The position numbers were made by a program, and so were the translations under genes. The notes beneath the pieces are model-generated. The model saw only the letters and a list, made by a program, of their open reading frames with translations. It was not told the origin of the DNA and made no database searches. Source: Bacteroidetes bacterium ADurb.Bin145 (GTDB lineage Bacteria; Bacteroidota; Bacteroidia; Bacteroidales; VadinHA17). Taken from it: a DNA stretch of 64,000 nt. Each line of letters starts with the position of its first letter. Position 1 is the stretch's first letter. Location: positions 132,695 through 196,694 of the forward strand of contig MWDJ01000004.1 in the NCBI GenBank assembly GCA_002070505.1, given 5' to 3'. Below are positions 1 through 9,520 of this stretch, one piece after another.

Positions 1-1093
1 CAGCACCCATTACCTCTGAGTTGCCAAGTTTTGTTTTAGTCTGACCTTCAAACTGGGGTTCTGCAACCTTAACTGAGATTATAGCAGTCAGCCCTTCACG
101 AAAATCATCACCATTTATATCAAATTTCAGTTTTGCCGTTGCGCCGGAATCTTCAGCATATTTCTTGAGCGTCCGGGTAAGTCCTCTCCGGAAACCTGCA
201 AGATGTGTTCCCCCTTCAATTGTATTGATATTGTTCACGTAAGAATGGACATTCTCCGAGAATGAATTGTTATACTGGAGGGAGATCTCAACAGGTATTT
301 CTGTTTTGTCATAAACGATATGGATAGCTTTTTCAATTATGCGCTCCCTGTTTGCGTCGAGATACTCTACAAACTCGCGGAGTCCATGTTCTGAATGGAA
401 CTCCTCGTACCTGGGTTTCCCGCCATTACCATTCTCTAAAAGTTCGCGCATATCCTTAAGAGTAAGAAGTATACCCTTGTTAAGGAATGCAAGCTCCCTC
501 AGCCGGGCGGAAAGTATTTCGAAATTGAACTCAAGTGTCTGGAAGATAGAAGAATCGGGTTTGAAAGTAATAACAGTACCAGACTGGTCAGCTTTTCCGA
601 TTACTTTAACTTCAGTCACCGGTTTTCCTTTTTCATAATCCTGCCGGAATGTATTTCCTTCTCTCATCACGACAGCTGACAGATGTGACGAAAGTGCATT
701 AACGCAGGATACTCCTACACCGTGAAGTCCGCCGGATACTTTATAAGAATCCTTGTCAAATTTCCCGCCGGCATGTAAAACTGTCATTACCACTTCAAGT
801 GCCGATTTCTTTTCCTTTTCCATAATCCCGGTGGGAATTCCTCTTCCGTTATCAGTAACAGTAATTGAATTATCCTCGTGAATGATGACATCAATCCTGT
901 TGCAGAAACCAGCAAGCGCCTCATCTATCGAATTATCAATAACCTCATAAACAAGATGATGCAATCCCTTGATACCGATATCACCGATATACATTGCAGG
1001 TCTTTTCCGTACCGCTTCGAGGCCTTCAAGTACCTGGATACTATCGGCAGAATATCCGCTCTCGTCCTGCAATTTTTTCTTCTTATCACTCAT
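1..1093 (-). CDS. gyrB: DNA gyrase subunit B (N-terminal part, cut by window edge)
   Basis: ATPase subunit of DNA gyrase, which with GyrA introduces negative supercoils. About 364 codons from the ATG at 1093-1091 are present and the C-terminal half lies left of the window. The GHKL ATPase fold is clear: EVIDNSIDEALAG, DNGRGIP and GGLHGVG are all visible, followed by the transducer start (EGGTHLAGF). The opening YSADSIQVLEGLEAVRKRP and the motif PAMYIGD are typical of GyrB. ParE of this phylum usually reads differently here, so GyrB is preferred. The frame is open to base 1 without a stop. It is transcribed leftwards with a long upstream gap. Confidence 0.95.
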   Translation of the reverse strand, partial: MSDKKKKLQDESGYSADSIQVLEGLEAVRKRPAMYIGDIGIKGLHHLVYEVIDNSIDEALAGFCNRIDVIIHEDNSITVTDNGRGIPTGIMEKEKKSALEVVMTVLHAGGKFDKDSYKVSGGLHGVGVSCVNALSSHLSAVVMREGNTFRQDYEKGKPVTEVKVIGKADQSGTVITFKPDSSIFQTLEFNFEILSARLRELAFLNKGILLTLKDMRELLENGNGGKPRYEEFHSEHGLREFVEYLDANRERIIEKAIHIVYDKTEIPVEISLQYNNSFSENVHSYVNNINTIEGGTHLAGFRRGLTRTLKKYAEDSGATAKLKFDINGDDFREGLTAIISVKVAEPQFEGQTKTKLGNSEVMGA

Positions 1094-1447
1094 TTTCCTA
1101 TCACTTTTCTAACAATAAATCCTAATAAAATCGTCCAAGCAAAACTCAGTCAGGAACTTTGTTTTTGTCATCATTAACTGATAATAAAAACTTTTCGGGG
1201 AACAGAACCGGATTATAATTTTTATATCCGCCACCTTTCAGATCAAGCCCCTCCTCTCCAGATATAAACTGTTGATAACATGAATTTTAATTGTCATGGC
1301 AAATATACCATTTTAGAACGGTTTTTTTATGGATTTATTACAGAATTTATGCACAATTTCACCTGCGTAATTAACAAGATAAAAGGCATGAAATGCCCTC
1401 CGGGATGGGTTCTGAAATAAACCCATCGCAGGATCAGCCAGGAGGTA
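1094..1447. other. Intergenic region upstream of gyrB
   Basis: This 354-base stretch lies between the gyrB start and the end of the outer-membrane barrel gene. It is AT-rich. Apart from a possible gyrB -7 box near 1300, I see no convincing ORF, RNA gene or repeat in it. Confidence 0.6.
1300..1307 (-). promoter_or_regulatory. Possible -7 box for gyrB (TATATTTG)
   Basis: Read on the minus strand this is TATATTTG, matching the Bacteroidota -7 consensus TAnnTTTG. It lies about 205 bases upstream of the gyrB start. No clear TTTG -33 box is seen at the expected spacing, so the call is weak. Confidence 0.3.
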
Positions 1448-3157
1448 TTACAAACTATATGTAAATCCTGCCATCAGGAGGAAACGCTGGGTAGGATAAT
1501 AAGCCCATTCATAATAACGGTTGAATGAAATATTATTGATCTTTGCCCAGACTGAAAGGATCTTCGTATATCTGTATTCGGCTCCGATATTCAGGTTAAA
1601 ATGAGCCGGTTTGTTAAAGGTGATCTGAGCCGGCGGAAGAAGAAGATCATATTTGTAGGCGACAAGGCTGTATTTTCCAAGTGAAGTAAGATCAGCACTT
1701 GCAATGATCTTATCCCTGAGATTGTACTTGACGCTGATCTTCATGTCCCAGTCAGGCCTGTTCCATGCATGGTCAGACTTTGTGAGAGTATATTTATACC
1801 AGTTGGCAATTCCCCTGAATGAGATCTTGTCGCCGATCTGACCTGTTACCTCTCCATGGACATTCAATACCTCGGCATCATCATTCAATGGTAAAAAGAA
1901 ATTACCCAATTCGGCAGGACCCGGAATTACAGGGTAGATCCGATTTGAGAAGAACAGCATATTATTCACTATTGAATATGAAGCAGAGAGGATGTAATTG
2001 CCTCCTAATCCATTGTTACCCTTGATTCCGGCTGATATTATCAGGGGATGATTTGTATTCTGAAGTCTGAAGAGCGTAGTGTCTCCTGCAAGATATGGAT
2101 TTATCCCTATTACGCTGGCCGGATCGTTCTTTTCCAGCCTGCCATTAAGCCCTGCAAAGAATGAAACATATGATGGAACAATATTGAAACCGAAGCTTAC
2201 ATCAGGATAAAGATGGAAATCAGCTCCCGGTTTCAGGTTCTTATCCAGGAGAAGCTGGAGTCCAAGCCTGAAGTTCCACAAAGGTGTATTCTTGTTTACA
2301 AACGGGTTAACTGCAAAAATATATTTTGATTTATTAAAAACTGAAGATGAGGGATTATAATGATCAAATTCCAGTCCTCCTCCCATGTAAAATCCCTTGT
2401 AGCTTTTAAACATTAAGCCTGCAATTCCCAGGTTATGCTGGTTCCTGTCATTACCGGCAAAGAAAATATCATAATTAACATCAAAATCATAGGAGAAATC
2501 AGTTGAGTCAAGGTTAAGTGATGCAAATGAGGTATTTAATCCTAAATTATTGTAATTCAGCCTTATATCTTTATTCTTTGCCACATAATCTACAATGCTT
2601 GTATCGTATCCGTATGCATAACGTGTTTTCTGGCTGAAATCAACTGATCCTTCGAGCAGGTTGCTTCTGAAGAACTTCTTTCCGAAAAGAGAAACATCAT
2701 TGTCCATATAACCGGCAAAAACCCGCTTATCATTATCAAGCTTAACACGTCCGTTTGTCGAGAAATGCCTTGCTGTGGCCCCGTATGATGCCCTTTTCGA
2801 TCTTTCGTTTGTAATGCTTATTTCTGCCAGAGGCGTCATATAATTCCCGATACCGAACTTCACAAAACTTTTGTAGAGTTTGGGAAGGGGATCCGGAAGC
2901 AACGATGCAGCTTTTATCGGACTTATATTATATACCGGAGAGAAAGGTTTGGCTGATATTTCATATTTGAAATCATTAACCATTTTCACTGTATCGTTTA
3001 TATCCGGCAGGGAGCTTCTTTTTCTCACTTCGGGAAGCGAGGGCTTGTAAGGATTATAAAGTGTCACCTCCCTTTTCATATCATCCTGCCTGCTCTGTGC
3101 CGGCAGCGATATAAGCGCAATGAAGATAAGGAGTATCAGTATTACGGTTCTTTTCAT
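1448..3157 (-). CDS. Outer-membrane beta-barrel protein (TonB-receptor-like barrel, no plug)
   Basis: The 569-residue protein opens with a signal peptide (hydrophobic residues about 4-18, cleavage near PAQS). The rest is dominated by alternating amphipathic strands such as VKFGIGNYMTPLAEISITN and ends in a short strand-like tail (LLMAGFTYSL), as expected of an outer-membrane barrel. I see no TonB box, carboxypeptidase-like domain or plug motif, so it is shorter than a true TonB receptor. It lies 74 bases downstream of a large periplasmic TPR gene on the same strand and probably works with it. Transport or assembly cargo cannot be read from the sequence. The family name is uncertain; the outer-membrane location is more secure. 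Confidence 0.65.
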   Translation of the reverse strand: MKRTVILILLIFIALISLPAQSRQDDMKREVTLYNPYKPSLPEVRKRSSLPDINDTVKMVNDFKYEISAKPFSPVYNISPIKAASLLPDPLPKLYKSFVKFGIGNYMTPLAEISITNERSKRASYGATARHFSTNGRVKLDNDKRVFAGYMDNDVSLFGKKFFRSNLLEGSVDFSQKTRYAYGYDTSIVDYVAKNKDIRLNYNNLGLNTSFASLNLDSTDFSYDFDVNYDIFFAGNDRNQHNLGIAGLMFKSYKGFYMGGGLEFDHYNPSSSVFNKSKYIFAVNPFVNKNTPLWNFRLGLQLLLDKNLKPGADFHLYPDVSFGFNIVPSYVSFFAGLNGRLEKNDPASVIGINPYLAGDTTLFRLQNTNHPLIISAGIKGNNGLGGNYILSASYSIVNNMLFFSNRIYPVIPGPAELGNFFLPLNDDAEVLNVHGEVTGQIGDKISFRGIANWYKYTLTKSDHAWNRPDWDMKISVKYNLRDKIIASADLTSLGKYSLVAYKYDLLLPPAQITFNKPAHFNLNIGAEYRYTKILSVWAKINNISFNRYYEWAYYPTQRFLLMAGFTYSL

Positions 3158-3231
3158 TTCTAACTGTTTTCAGATTTAATCGCCAGTGAAATAATAAATA
3201 TATATTTGATAATCATCATATTACACACACA

Positions 3232-6200
3232 TCAATTACTCTGTGTCAGTGAATCAAGTTTACTTTTAACCTCATCCAGTATACCGTCATCCTTTATCGT
3301 ATAATAGTCTCTCAGGCTTTCGAGTGTGACCTTAGCCTGGAGTATATCACCTTTTCTTACGCTTATATCTGACAGCAGAATGAACATACGGGCCATCCAG
3401 TATTCGTGAGGGGATTTCTGATCAATAAATTCAAGGACTATCTTCTCTGCCTCCTCCGTCTGGTTCTCCCTGTAAAGAAGCTCGGCCACACGAAATTTCG
3501 ATTCAGCTCCTTCAGCACTTACGACCTCTCTCGCCAGCTTCCGGAAATCAGTCAGAGCTTCTGCAAAATTATTGAGGCTGTAGTTTGCCTTTGCTCTCAT
3601 AAACTGGGCCTCACGTGTAAGTTCTTCAGGAACATTCGACGATTTGCTTATCTTTTCAACTACAGTGAGTGTCTTCTGTGCATCACCCATCTGGTAGGCT
3701 GATCTTAGCTGACCCCTCAGTGACGCGATCTTTCTTTCAGAGCTTCCTGCAACTTTTTCAAGACGTTCATAATAATCAAGAGAAAAGCTGTAATCCTCTC
3801 TTTCATAATAAATATCTGCAGCCAGGGACAGAGCTTGTTCCGTGAACTCATTATTCGGTCTTTCTGCAACGGTTGTATAGAGCTTCAAAGCCTGATCCTT
3901 TTTACCAGTTGTCCTGTAGCATTCTGCAAGGTAGAACTGGGCGTTACTGGCGAAAATACCTGACGGGAACTCCTTGAGATAATTATTGAAAATATCAGCA
4001 GCTCTGTCATATTTCGCTGTCATATAAAGGTTCTCCCCTGAAGTATAAAGCAGGGAATCCTTTTCCGACAGATTTATATCGGATGATCCCTGCTGGCTCT
4101 TTACATAACTGAAGTATGATTCAACATCATTCATCTCGATATAGACATTCTTCAGACCGGTAAGGGCATATCTTGCTTCAGGAGTGGACCGGTAATTCTC
4201 AATGACCTTTTTATACTGTTCAACAGCTTTGTTGTTATCTCCCAGATTATTATAGAGTAATCCGAGCTGCACTATTGCACGAGGCACCAGCTGTGTTTCA
4301 CGGTAAGAAGTAATTATGGTATTGAAGTCAGCCTCTCCCCTTCTGAAATCCTCCATTACAAGGTATGCTCTTCCTCTTTCGAAAATTGCTCCCGGCACAT
4401 AGCTTGATGAAGGATATCTCTGTGTCAGCAGTGTCAGCACATCAGCTTTACCCCTCTGATTGTTCATCAGTCCAAGGCAGAAACCCTTCTGGTACATGGC
4501 ATAGTCGGCTTCCACTCTGCCGTAATCAATAACCTTGTCGTAATATGTTATTGCCTGAGGATAATTTGTTGTTATATAGTAGCAGTCGGCAATCCTGTTA
4601 CGCGCGTCTGCCATTATATCGGTCTTTACATTTGCGACCTCCGACTCGAAAGCTTTCAGATGAGTAAGGGCATTCGGATAGTCTTTCAGGTTGAACAAGG
4701 AATAACCGAGATTATACCTCACCATTGAATTCTCACTTAGTTTCGATGATCCCGGTATTCCAATGAACTCCGTATAAAGTTTCCTGGCTTCATCATAGCG
4801 TCCGAGTCTGTAAGATGCTTCCCCTTTCCAGTAGAGGGCCCTGGCTCTCAGCTGACTGTTATACTTTCCATAGACCAGGGACCGGTCCAGCATATCAGAT
4901 GCAGCTTCCAGTTCCATATTATTAAACAACTCAAGTCCCCTGAAGAAGGCCACGCGCTGGTATGCTTCCTCAAGCTTGCTGCTTTTATTCCGCACCTTAT
5001 CGAGAGACATAAGGGCAGCTCTGTAGTTCTTTGCCTGCAGATAGGTGGAAACAAGGTAATTATATACTTCTTCGACCCTTTCTGAACCTGGATAGAGTTC
5101 TATATACTGGTTAAATGCCAGGATAGCTTCTCCAAAAGGAGAATATGAAAGCTCATAGGTCAGCTTTGCATAGTTAAACAGGGCATCTTCCCTGATCTTG
5201 CCGTCAAATGACAACCTGGAAGCTTCAGAGAACCCAAGCTGAGCGCGTTTTTTGTCTCCTTTTTTCAGATAACAGTCACCCAGGACATACCAAATATTCT
5301 GGCTGAGCTCGTCCGATTTTGAGCCGATTGATAAGAGAGTCGAAATGGCTTTATCTGTATCTCCGGTTTTGTAATAGCAGAACCCAAGCTGGTATTTATC
5401 TTCTCTCCCGCTTATCTTGGTTCCGGCAGAGAATTTCTCCAGGTATGGCAGGGCTTCCTTATAATTTCCCTTGTTAAAATATGCATCACCTATGAACCTG
5501 TACAGCTCAACAGAACGCTCCTTCCCTGCCGAGTTAAGAAGTTCGGGGGCAATCTGTAATATACCGTCGTAGTCTTTCTGAAGATAGAGTATCTGAACTA
5601 TATAAAAGGGCACAATACTGCCGAATGTCTCATCATCCTTCAGACGATTGAAGCCATCCATCGCTGTGAGGTAGTTCTTGTCTTCATAGGCTATCTGGGA
5701 AAAGTAATAAATAGCCGGAGGTGTGTATTCAGTGTCAATGTCCTTTATCTCAGAGAACATCAGGAGCGCTTTCGGCTTGTTGCCGCGCATGTACAAAGAG
5801 TAACCATTCCTGAAGAAGTATTCCGCAAGTTTTTCAGGATCAAGCTCCTGCCGGTTGACCTTTTCATAATACGAGACTGCTTTCCTGTAATTCTTATTCT
5901 GATAAAAATAATTTCCCAGAGCCATGTAAGAATCGTTGATACGCGGACTCTCAGGATGACGGCGGATAAAAGTAACCATTCTGTATTCACCGTCGGGATT
6001 AAAAAGGTTAAGTGAAGAGGCAGCCCTGTAATACTCAGCTTCAGAAACTGATATCAGGTCTTTATTGGGTTCGTTCTTAATATATGAGTCAAAAAGTTTT
6101 ATTGCAGCGGGGTACTTTTCCTTGTTATATAACTCCATAGCCCTCAGATATTCAGAACCCAAATCTTTAACCGTAAACGGTGACTGGGATCTCACTGCCG

Positions 6201-6252
6201 GAACTAACAGAAGAACGATACTGAAGATCAAAAAGAATCTTTTTCTGTTCAT
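3232..6252 (-). CDS. Large periplasmic tetratricopeptide-repeat protein
   Basis: A 1006-residue secreted protein. A signal peptide (MNRKRFFLIFSIVLLLVPAVRS) is followed by helical repeats along the whole chain. TPR signatures recur, for example NYRKAVSYYEKV, DYPNALTHLKAF, NYPQAITYYDKV and DNNKAVEQYKKVIENY. This makes it an all-TPR scaffold of roughly twenty units, similar in layout to the TPR proteins that accompany outer-membrane barrels in Bacteroidota. The next gene downstream is such a barrel, which suggests a two-gene operon for an envelope complex. No catalytic domain is visible. It is divergent from ftsE across a 229-base gap. Confidence 0.85.
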   Translation of the reverse strand: MNRKRFFLIFSIVLLLVPAVRSQSPFTVKDLGSEYLRAMELYNKEKYPAAIKLFDSYIKNEPNKDLISVSEAEYYRAASSLNLFNPDGEYRMVTFIRRHPESPRINDSYMALGNYFYQNKNYRKAVSYYEKVNRQELDPEKLAEYFFRNGYSLYMRGNKPKALLMFSEIKDIDTEYTPPAIYYFSQIAYEDKNYLTAMDGFNRLKDDETFGSIVPFYIVQILYLQKDYDGILQIAPELLNSAGKERSVELYRFIGDAYFNKGNYKEALPYLEKFSAGTKISGREDKYQLGFCYYKTGDTDKAISTLLSIGSKSDELSQNIWYVLGDCYLKKGDKKRAQLGFSEASRLSFDGKIREDALFNYAKLTYELSYSPFGEAILAFNQYIELYPGSERVEEVYNYLVSTYLQAKNYRAALMSLDKVRNKSSKLEEAYQRVAFFRGLELFNNMELEAASDMLDRSLVYGKYNSQLRARALYWKGEASYRLGRYDEARKLYTEFIGIPGSSKLSENSMVRYNLGYSLFNLKDYPNALTHLKAFESEVANVKTDIMADARNRIADCYYITTNYPQAITYYDKVIDYGRVEADYAMYQKGFCLGLMNNQRGKADVLTLLTQRYPSSSYVPGAIFERGRAYLVMEDFRRGEADFNTIITSYRETQLVPRAIVQLGLLYNNLGDNNKAVEQYKKVIENYRSTPEARYALTGLKNVYIEMNDVESYFSYVKSQQGSSDINLSEKDSLLYTSGENLYMTAKYDRAADIFNNYLKEFPSGIFASNAQFYLAECYRTTGKKDQALKLYTTVAERPNNEFTEQALSLAADIYYEREDYSFSLDYYERLEKVAGSSERKIASLRGQLRSAYQMGDAQKTLTVVEKISKSSNVPEELTREAQFMRAKANYSLNNFAEALTDFRKLAREVVSAEGAESKFRVAELLYRENQTEEAEKIVLEFIDQKSPHEYWMARMFILLSDISVRKGDILQAKVTLESLRDYYTIKDDGILDEVKSKLDSLTQSN

Positions 6253-6481
6253 AACTTATTTTTTTTTACACTTAACCGCATTAACTGTTAAGATGTGATT
6301 CCGATCCGATATGAATGTAAAAGTCTTATGGTAAGCTATATACACTCTATCGCCTTTTTAAAAATCAGATGTAAAATTACAATTATTAAACGCCGGCAGC
6401 CGGGCTTTATTATTGTTTTTATCAACATCAAAAGTTAAATTATCATTTCTTTCGTTATTTTGCATTCATAACCATCTTGGG

Positions 6482-7198
6482 ATGCAGGAAAACCTTCCTT
6501 TGGATACGATAATTGAACTGAAAGATTGCATGATATGGCAACAGGACCATCTTGTCCTGTCTGACGTAAATCTTAGCGTAAGAAAGGGCGAATTCATGTA
6601 TCTTGTAGGGAAGGTTGGAAGCGGAAAAACAAGTGTAATAAAAACACTTAATGCCCATATCCCTCTCAGGACGGGTACAGGAATAGTTGCCGGGTACAAT
6701 CTTTCAAAGCTTAAAGTGCGGGATATACCTTTCCTGAGAAGAAAGCTGGGAATAGTATTCCAGGATTTTCAGCTGCTGACAGACAGAACAGTGAATGATA
6801 ATCTGATATTCGTTCTGAAAGCCACAGGCTGGAAAAACAGGAATGAAATAGATGCACGGATCGGGGAAGTTCTTGAGAAGGTCGGGATGGGACTGAAGGG
6901 ATATAAAATGCCGCATCAGCTTTCAGGCGGAGAACAGCAGAGAGTTGTTATAGGCCGGGCCCTTCTGAACGACCCGGACATAATCCTTGCCGATGAGCCC
7001 ACAGGCAACCTGGATCCTGAGACCTCTGAAGGGATTATAAGACTGCTGAAGGATATAAGTACAACAGGAAGAGCAGTAATTGTTGCTACCCATAATTATA
7101 CGATAATAAAACGCTTTCCGGCCCGGACGATCAAATGTGAAAACGGGAAACTTGTTGAGGTGAAAGATGACGAAGAGATCGATCTGGAAATACTCTGA
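6482..7198 (+). CDS. ftsE: Cell-division ABC ATPase FtsE
   Basis: ATP-binding subunit of the FtsEX complex, which controls peptidoglycan hydrolases at the division site. In the 238-residue product the Walker A is GKVGSGKT (residues about 43-50). The ABC signature LSGGEQQR, the Walker B/D-loop [11 protein letters not shown] and the switch histidine in ATHN follow in order. The Q-loop segment ([19 protein letters not shown]) is typical of FtsE/LolD-like proteins, and the overall text matches the FtsE of Bacteroides. The frame stays open upstream to 6413, but those residues are not conserved-looking, so the ATG at 6482 (MQENLPLD) is chosen. No ftsX partner is adjacent, so it must lie elsewhere. 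Confidence 0.9.
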   Translation: MQENLPLDTIIELKDCMIWQQDHLVLSDVNLSVRKGEFMYLVGKVGSGKTSVIKTLNAHIPLRTGTGIVAGYNLSKLKVRDIPFLRRKLGIVFQDFQLLTDRTVNDNLIFVLKATGWKNRNEIDARIGEVLEKVGMGLKGYKMPHQLSGGEQQRVVIGRALLNDPDIILADEPTGNLDPETSEGIIRLLKDISTTGRAVIVATHNYTIIKRFPARTIKCENGKLVEVKDDEEIDLEIL

Positions 7199-7214
7199 AC
7201 CGTAGCCCCTGGTT

Positions 7215-8120
7215 TTATTTGAACATCCTCACCGGCCAGATAAGCCTGTTCCGGTAAATCCTGTAAAAGGGAACATTAATGCTCCCGAAAGATTCCATGA
7301 AAGATGCAATCGATGGGATAGATGAACCGGCAAAATCCAGTATTGTTTTTGTTCCCGCCAGCTCTTTTATCAATTCATTGACAATAAAGTAACCTGTCCT
7401 TTTTTCCCGGCTCTCGTTAGTATTGACTACCAACAGCATTGTTGTGTTGCCTTTGATCTCAACAAGAAAGATACCGTAAATAAGTTTTTTCTTCGAAGTC
7501 CTGACCCCAAGCAGCCTTCCTTTCCTGTTCCTCCTGCAATAATTCATCAGATTGATCAGACGCTGGTAATCACGTGATTTGATCCCCTTTATCTCAGCTC
7601 CCCTGTTATTGATGAAAAGTTCAACTAGCTCCTCAGGGTGAACATCATCGATTATCTCAGGTTTCTTTTTCATTGACTTCTCGATGTTCCTCCGGCAGTG
7701 CTTCGAGAATTTGTCATAGAGCTTTTCATAAGGCGCCGAGAGATTCAGTTCATAATTGGCTCTCATTGTAACATGGAACTTGTCGGAATCTATCCGCTGC
7801 CCGACGCAAAGATCGATGAACCTGTAGAAGTCAGGGATATACTCAATAAATTCGTTCAGCGCTTTCTGCAATTGCTTATCCGGCGAGTAAGCACCCAGCT
7901 GCTGCAGAAAAATGGGAGTTGCGATATATTGAATACCAAACTTTCTGGCTCCTGTTATTGGGAATACAGAATCATAATCATCATCAATTAGTCCTTCCCA
8001 TCCCGGCGACATAATATCGAGAAACCATGAAAACCCGTACGGTTTAACCCGGGGTGACTGTTTCACGCATGCATCCCACTGTTCGTGGTCTATCTCATTA
8101 TTTTTCAGGTAAATTATCAT
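7215..8120 (-). CDS. GNAT/FemAB-like acyltransferase
   Basis: The 301-residue cytoplasmic protein looks like a FemAB/CelD-type GNAT enzyme. Its N-terminal half has the 'W-D-x-C-V-x-x-S' opening and the KHCRRNIEKSMKK segment. Its C-terminal half carries a GNAT core (GRLLGVRTSKKKLIYGIFLV, then a strand-rich stretch and FAGSSIPSIASFMESFG). Such enzymes transfer acyl or aminoacyl groups to cell-wall or polysaccharide precursors. The start overlaps the end of the polysaccharide deacetylase gene by four bases (ATGA type), implying translational coupling and a joint role in surface-polysaccharide modification. The substrate is unknown. Confidence 0.7.
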   Translation of the reverse strand: MIIYLKNNEIDHEQWDACVKQSPRVKPYGFSWFLDIMSPGWEGLIDDDYDSVFPITGARKFGIQYIATPIFLQQLGAYSPDKQLQKALNEFIEYIPDFYRFIDLCVGQRIDSDKFHVTMRANYELNLSAPYEKLYDKFSKHCRRNIEKSMKKKPEIIDDVHPEELVELFINNRGAEIKGIKSRDYQRLINLMNYCRRNRKGRLLGVRTSKKKLIYGIFLVEIKGNTTMLLVVNTNESREKRTGYFIVNELIKELAGTKTILDFAGSSIPSIASFMESFGSINVPFYRIYRNRLIWPVRMFK

Positions 8121-9424
8121 GGTTTCTGTATCTGCAGCATCATTTCAAAAAGGTCCCTCCATCCTTTCCATTCTGAACTCTCAAGCAGCGACGTATTGTG
8201 CCAGAGGCTTACAAACAAACCCCCCGCATGCCGTGTTTCGCTTATTAGATTTCTTATTACCTCACCTGCACTTTCAGGGTTGAGCTTTTTATACTGGTAC
8301 AATGTAGCATCCATTACCTGGAACGGAACAATAGTCAGTCCGGTCTGCCTGTCTTCCAGCAGGTCATAAAACAGGAACGGTCGGGCGATGCCTGCCCTGA
8401 AACCCGCTTCCTCCGGGTATCCCATTGAGTAATCCTCTGTTATCCCTGCATCGTCAAGTATCCGGTAAGAAACAGGCATTTTCAGCCTTATATAATGAAA
8501 GCGGGCGGAAATGGCTTTCTTCCCCAGAATTGCTTCAAACCTTTCCATCTGCGATCGTAATACAGCCGGCTTATCTGCAGAATAATAGGAAGGGTGCAAT
8601 CCCGCCTCATATTTCCCGGAGATCTTTCTTATCAGAGTCCTGTATTCTTCATTCTTCCAGGAAGGATTCTTATCAAATTTAGTGATATCACCGGTTGGGA
8701 AAAAGAACCGGGCAGCACTGCCGCTCTTTTCAATGTTGCTGATGATATAATCATACACCTGGAAAGGGTCTTCTTCATCTCTTGTCAATACCCTGAAGCG
8801 GTCTGAAGCATGACCATTACGTACCGTCAGATCCCGTAACAATGCACCCATACTCCTGATCATTCCCTTTCCCAGGAAAGCAAACGGCTGATCCGAATCA
8901 ATAGTAAGAAGAGCATTGTATTCACTCCTCTTGAAAGCAATCGTAGGGTATTTTTTTAATATGATCCTGGCAAACTCTTTTGTCCACAGATCAACGACCG
9001 GCTTCTCCAGAAATCCATTCCTGCAAGCAAGAGAAGCGGAAGCCGGATATCTTCTGTGTTCGTCAGGATCATACTCAAGGTATTCTTCGTACCGGCTTAC
9101 AAGATAAAATGAGGCAGCAAATATATCAAAAGGGATATCTGAACCCTGGTCTGTCTGAAAAAAAACCGGATATCCTTTCCATTCACCAACTGTGATCTCT
9201 CTTTTTGCAACACCTGATTCAAACAATAATTTGTCGGGAGAGATCTTCACCGATCCATTGATGTTCAATACTGAGTAATTAATCACAGGGTGTTTCCCCA
9301 GTTTACGCCTGTCGGTAACAGCCTCCCACTGCAAACCAAGGATATTCCCAAGGATGATCCCGGCAATATATCTCAACCTCGGAGAATCATTTTCTGAGAA
9401 TATTTTAATAATATCAGAGCCCAT
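8117..9424 (-). CDS. Polysaccharide deacetylase family protein
   Basis: The 435-residue protein has an N-terminal DUF7033-like part and a C-terminal NodB-homology region. Motif 1 is visible as LLTIDSDQPF (T-x-D-x-D), giving the catalytic and metal Asp. Motif 2 reads GLHPSYYS, with a single His where the classical motif has H-S/T-x-x-H. The C-terminal His lies in SLWHNTSL. Family members remove N- or O-acetyl groups from glycans. There is no signal peptide, suggesting cytoplasmic action on a precursor or a non-classical location. It forms an overlapping pair with the downstream acyltransferase. Assignment to the family is good; the substrate is open. Confidence 0.8.
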   Translation of the reverse strand: MGSDIIKIFSENDSPRLRYIAGIILGNILGLQWEAVTDRRKLGKHPVINYSVLNINGSVKISPDKLLFESGVAKREITVGEWKGYPVFFQTDQGSDIPFDIFAASFYLVSRYEEYLEYDPDEHRRYPASASLACRNGFLEKPVVDLWTKEFARIILKKYPTIAFKRSEYNALLTIDSDQPFAFLGKGMIRSMGALLRDLTVRNGHASDRFRVLTRDEEDPFQVYDYIISNIEKSGSAARFFFPTGDITKFDKNPSWKNEEYRTLIRKISGKYEAGLHPSYYSADKPAVLRSQMERFEAILGKKAISARFHYIRLKMPVSYRILDDAGITEDYSMGYPEEAGFRAGIARPFLFYDLLEDRQTGLTIVPFQVMDATLYQYKKLNPESAGEVIRNLISETRHAGGLFVSLWHNTSLLESSEWKGWRDLFEMMLQIQKP

Positions 9425-9520
9425 TTAACAAATTTAGTAAAAACTCCGGTTATTTCCAGCAATAAAATGGTTCACTGAAGGCTTAAGCAGGCGAAACACA
9501 TAAAACGACCGGGGAGACCG

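Noticed and set aside
9429-9436. Possible -7 box TAAATTTG directly before the polysaccharide deacetylase start
   Set aside because: Its last base is only four bases from the ATG, so it would give a leaderless message; no -33 element is seen, so chance is more likely.
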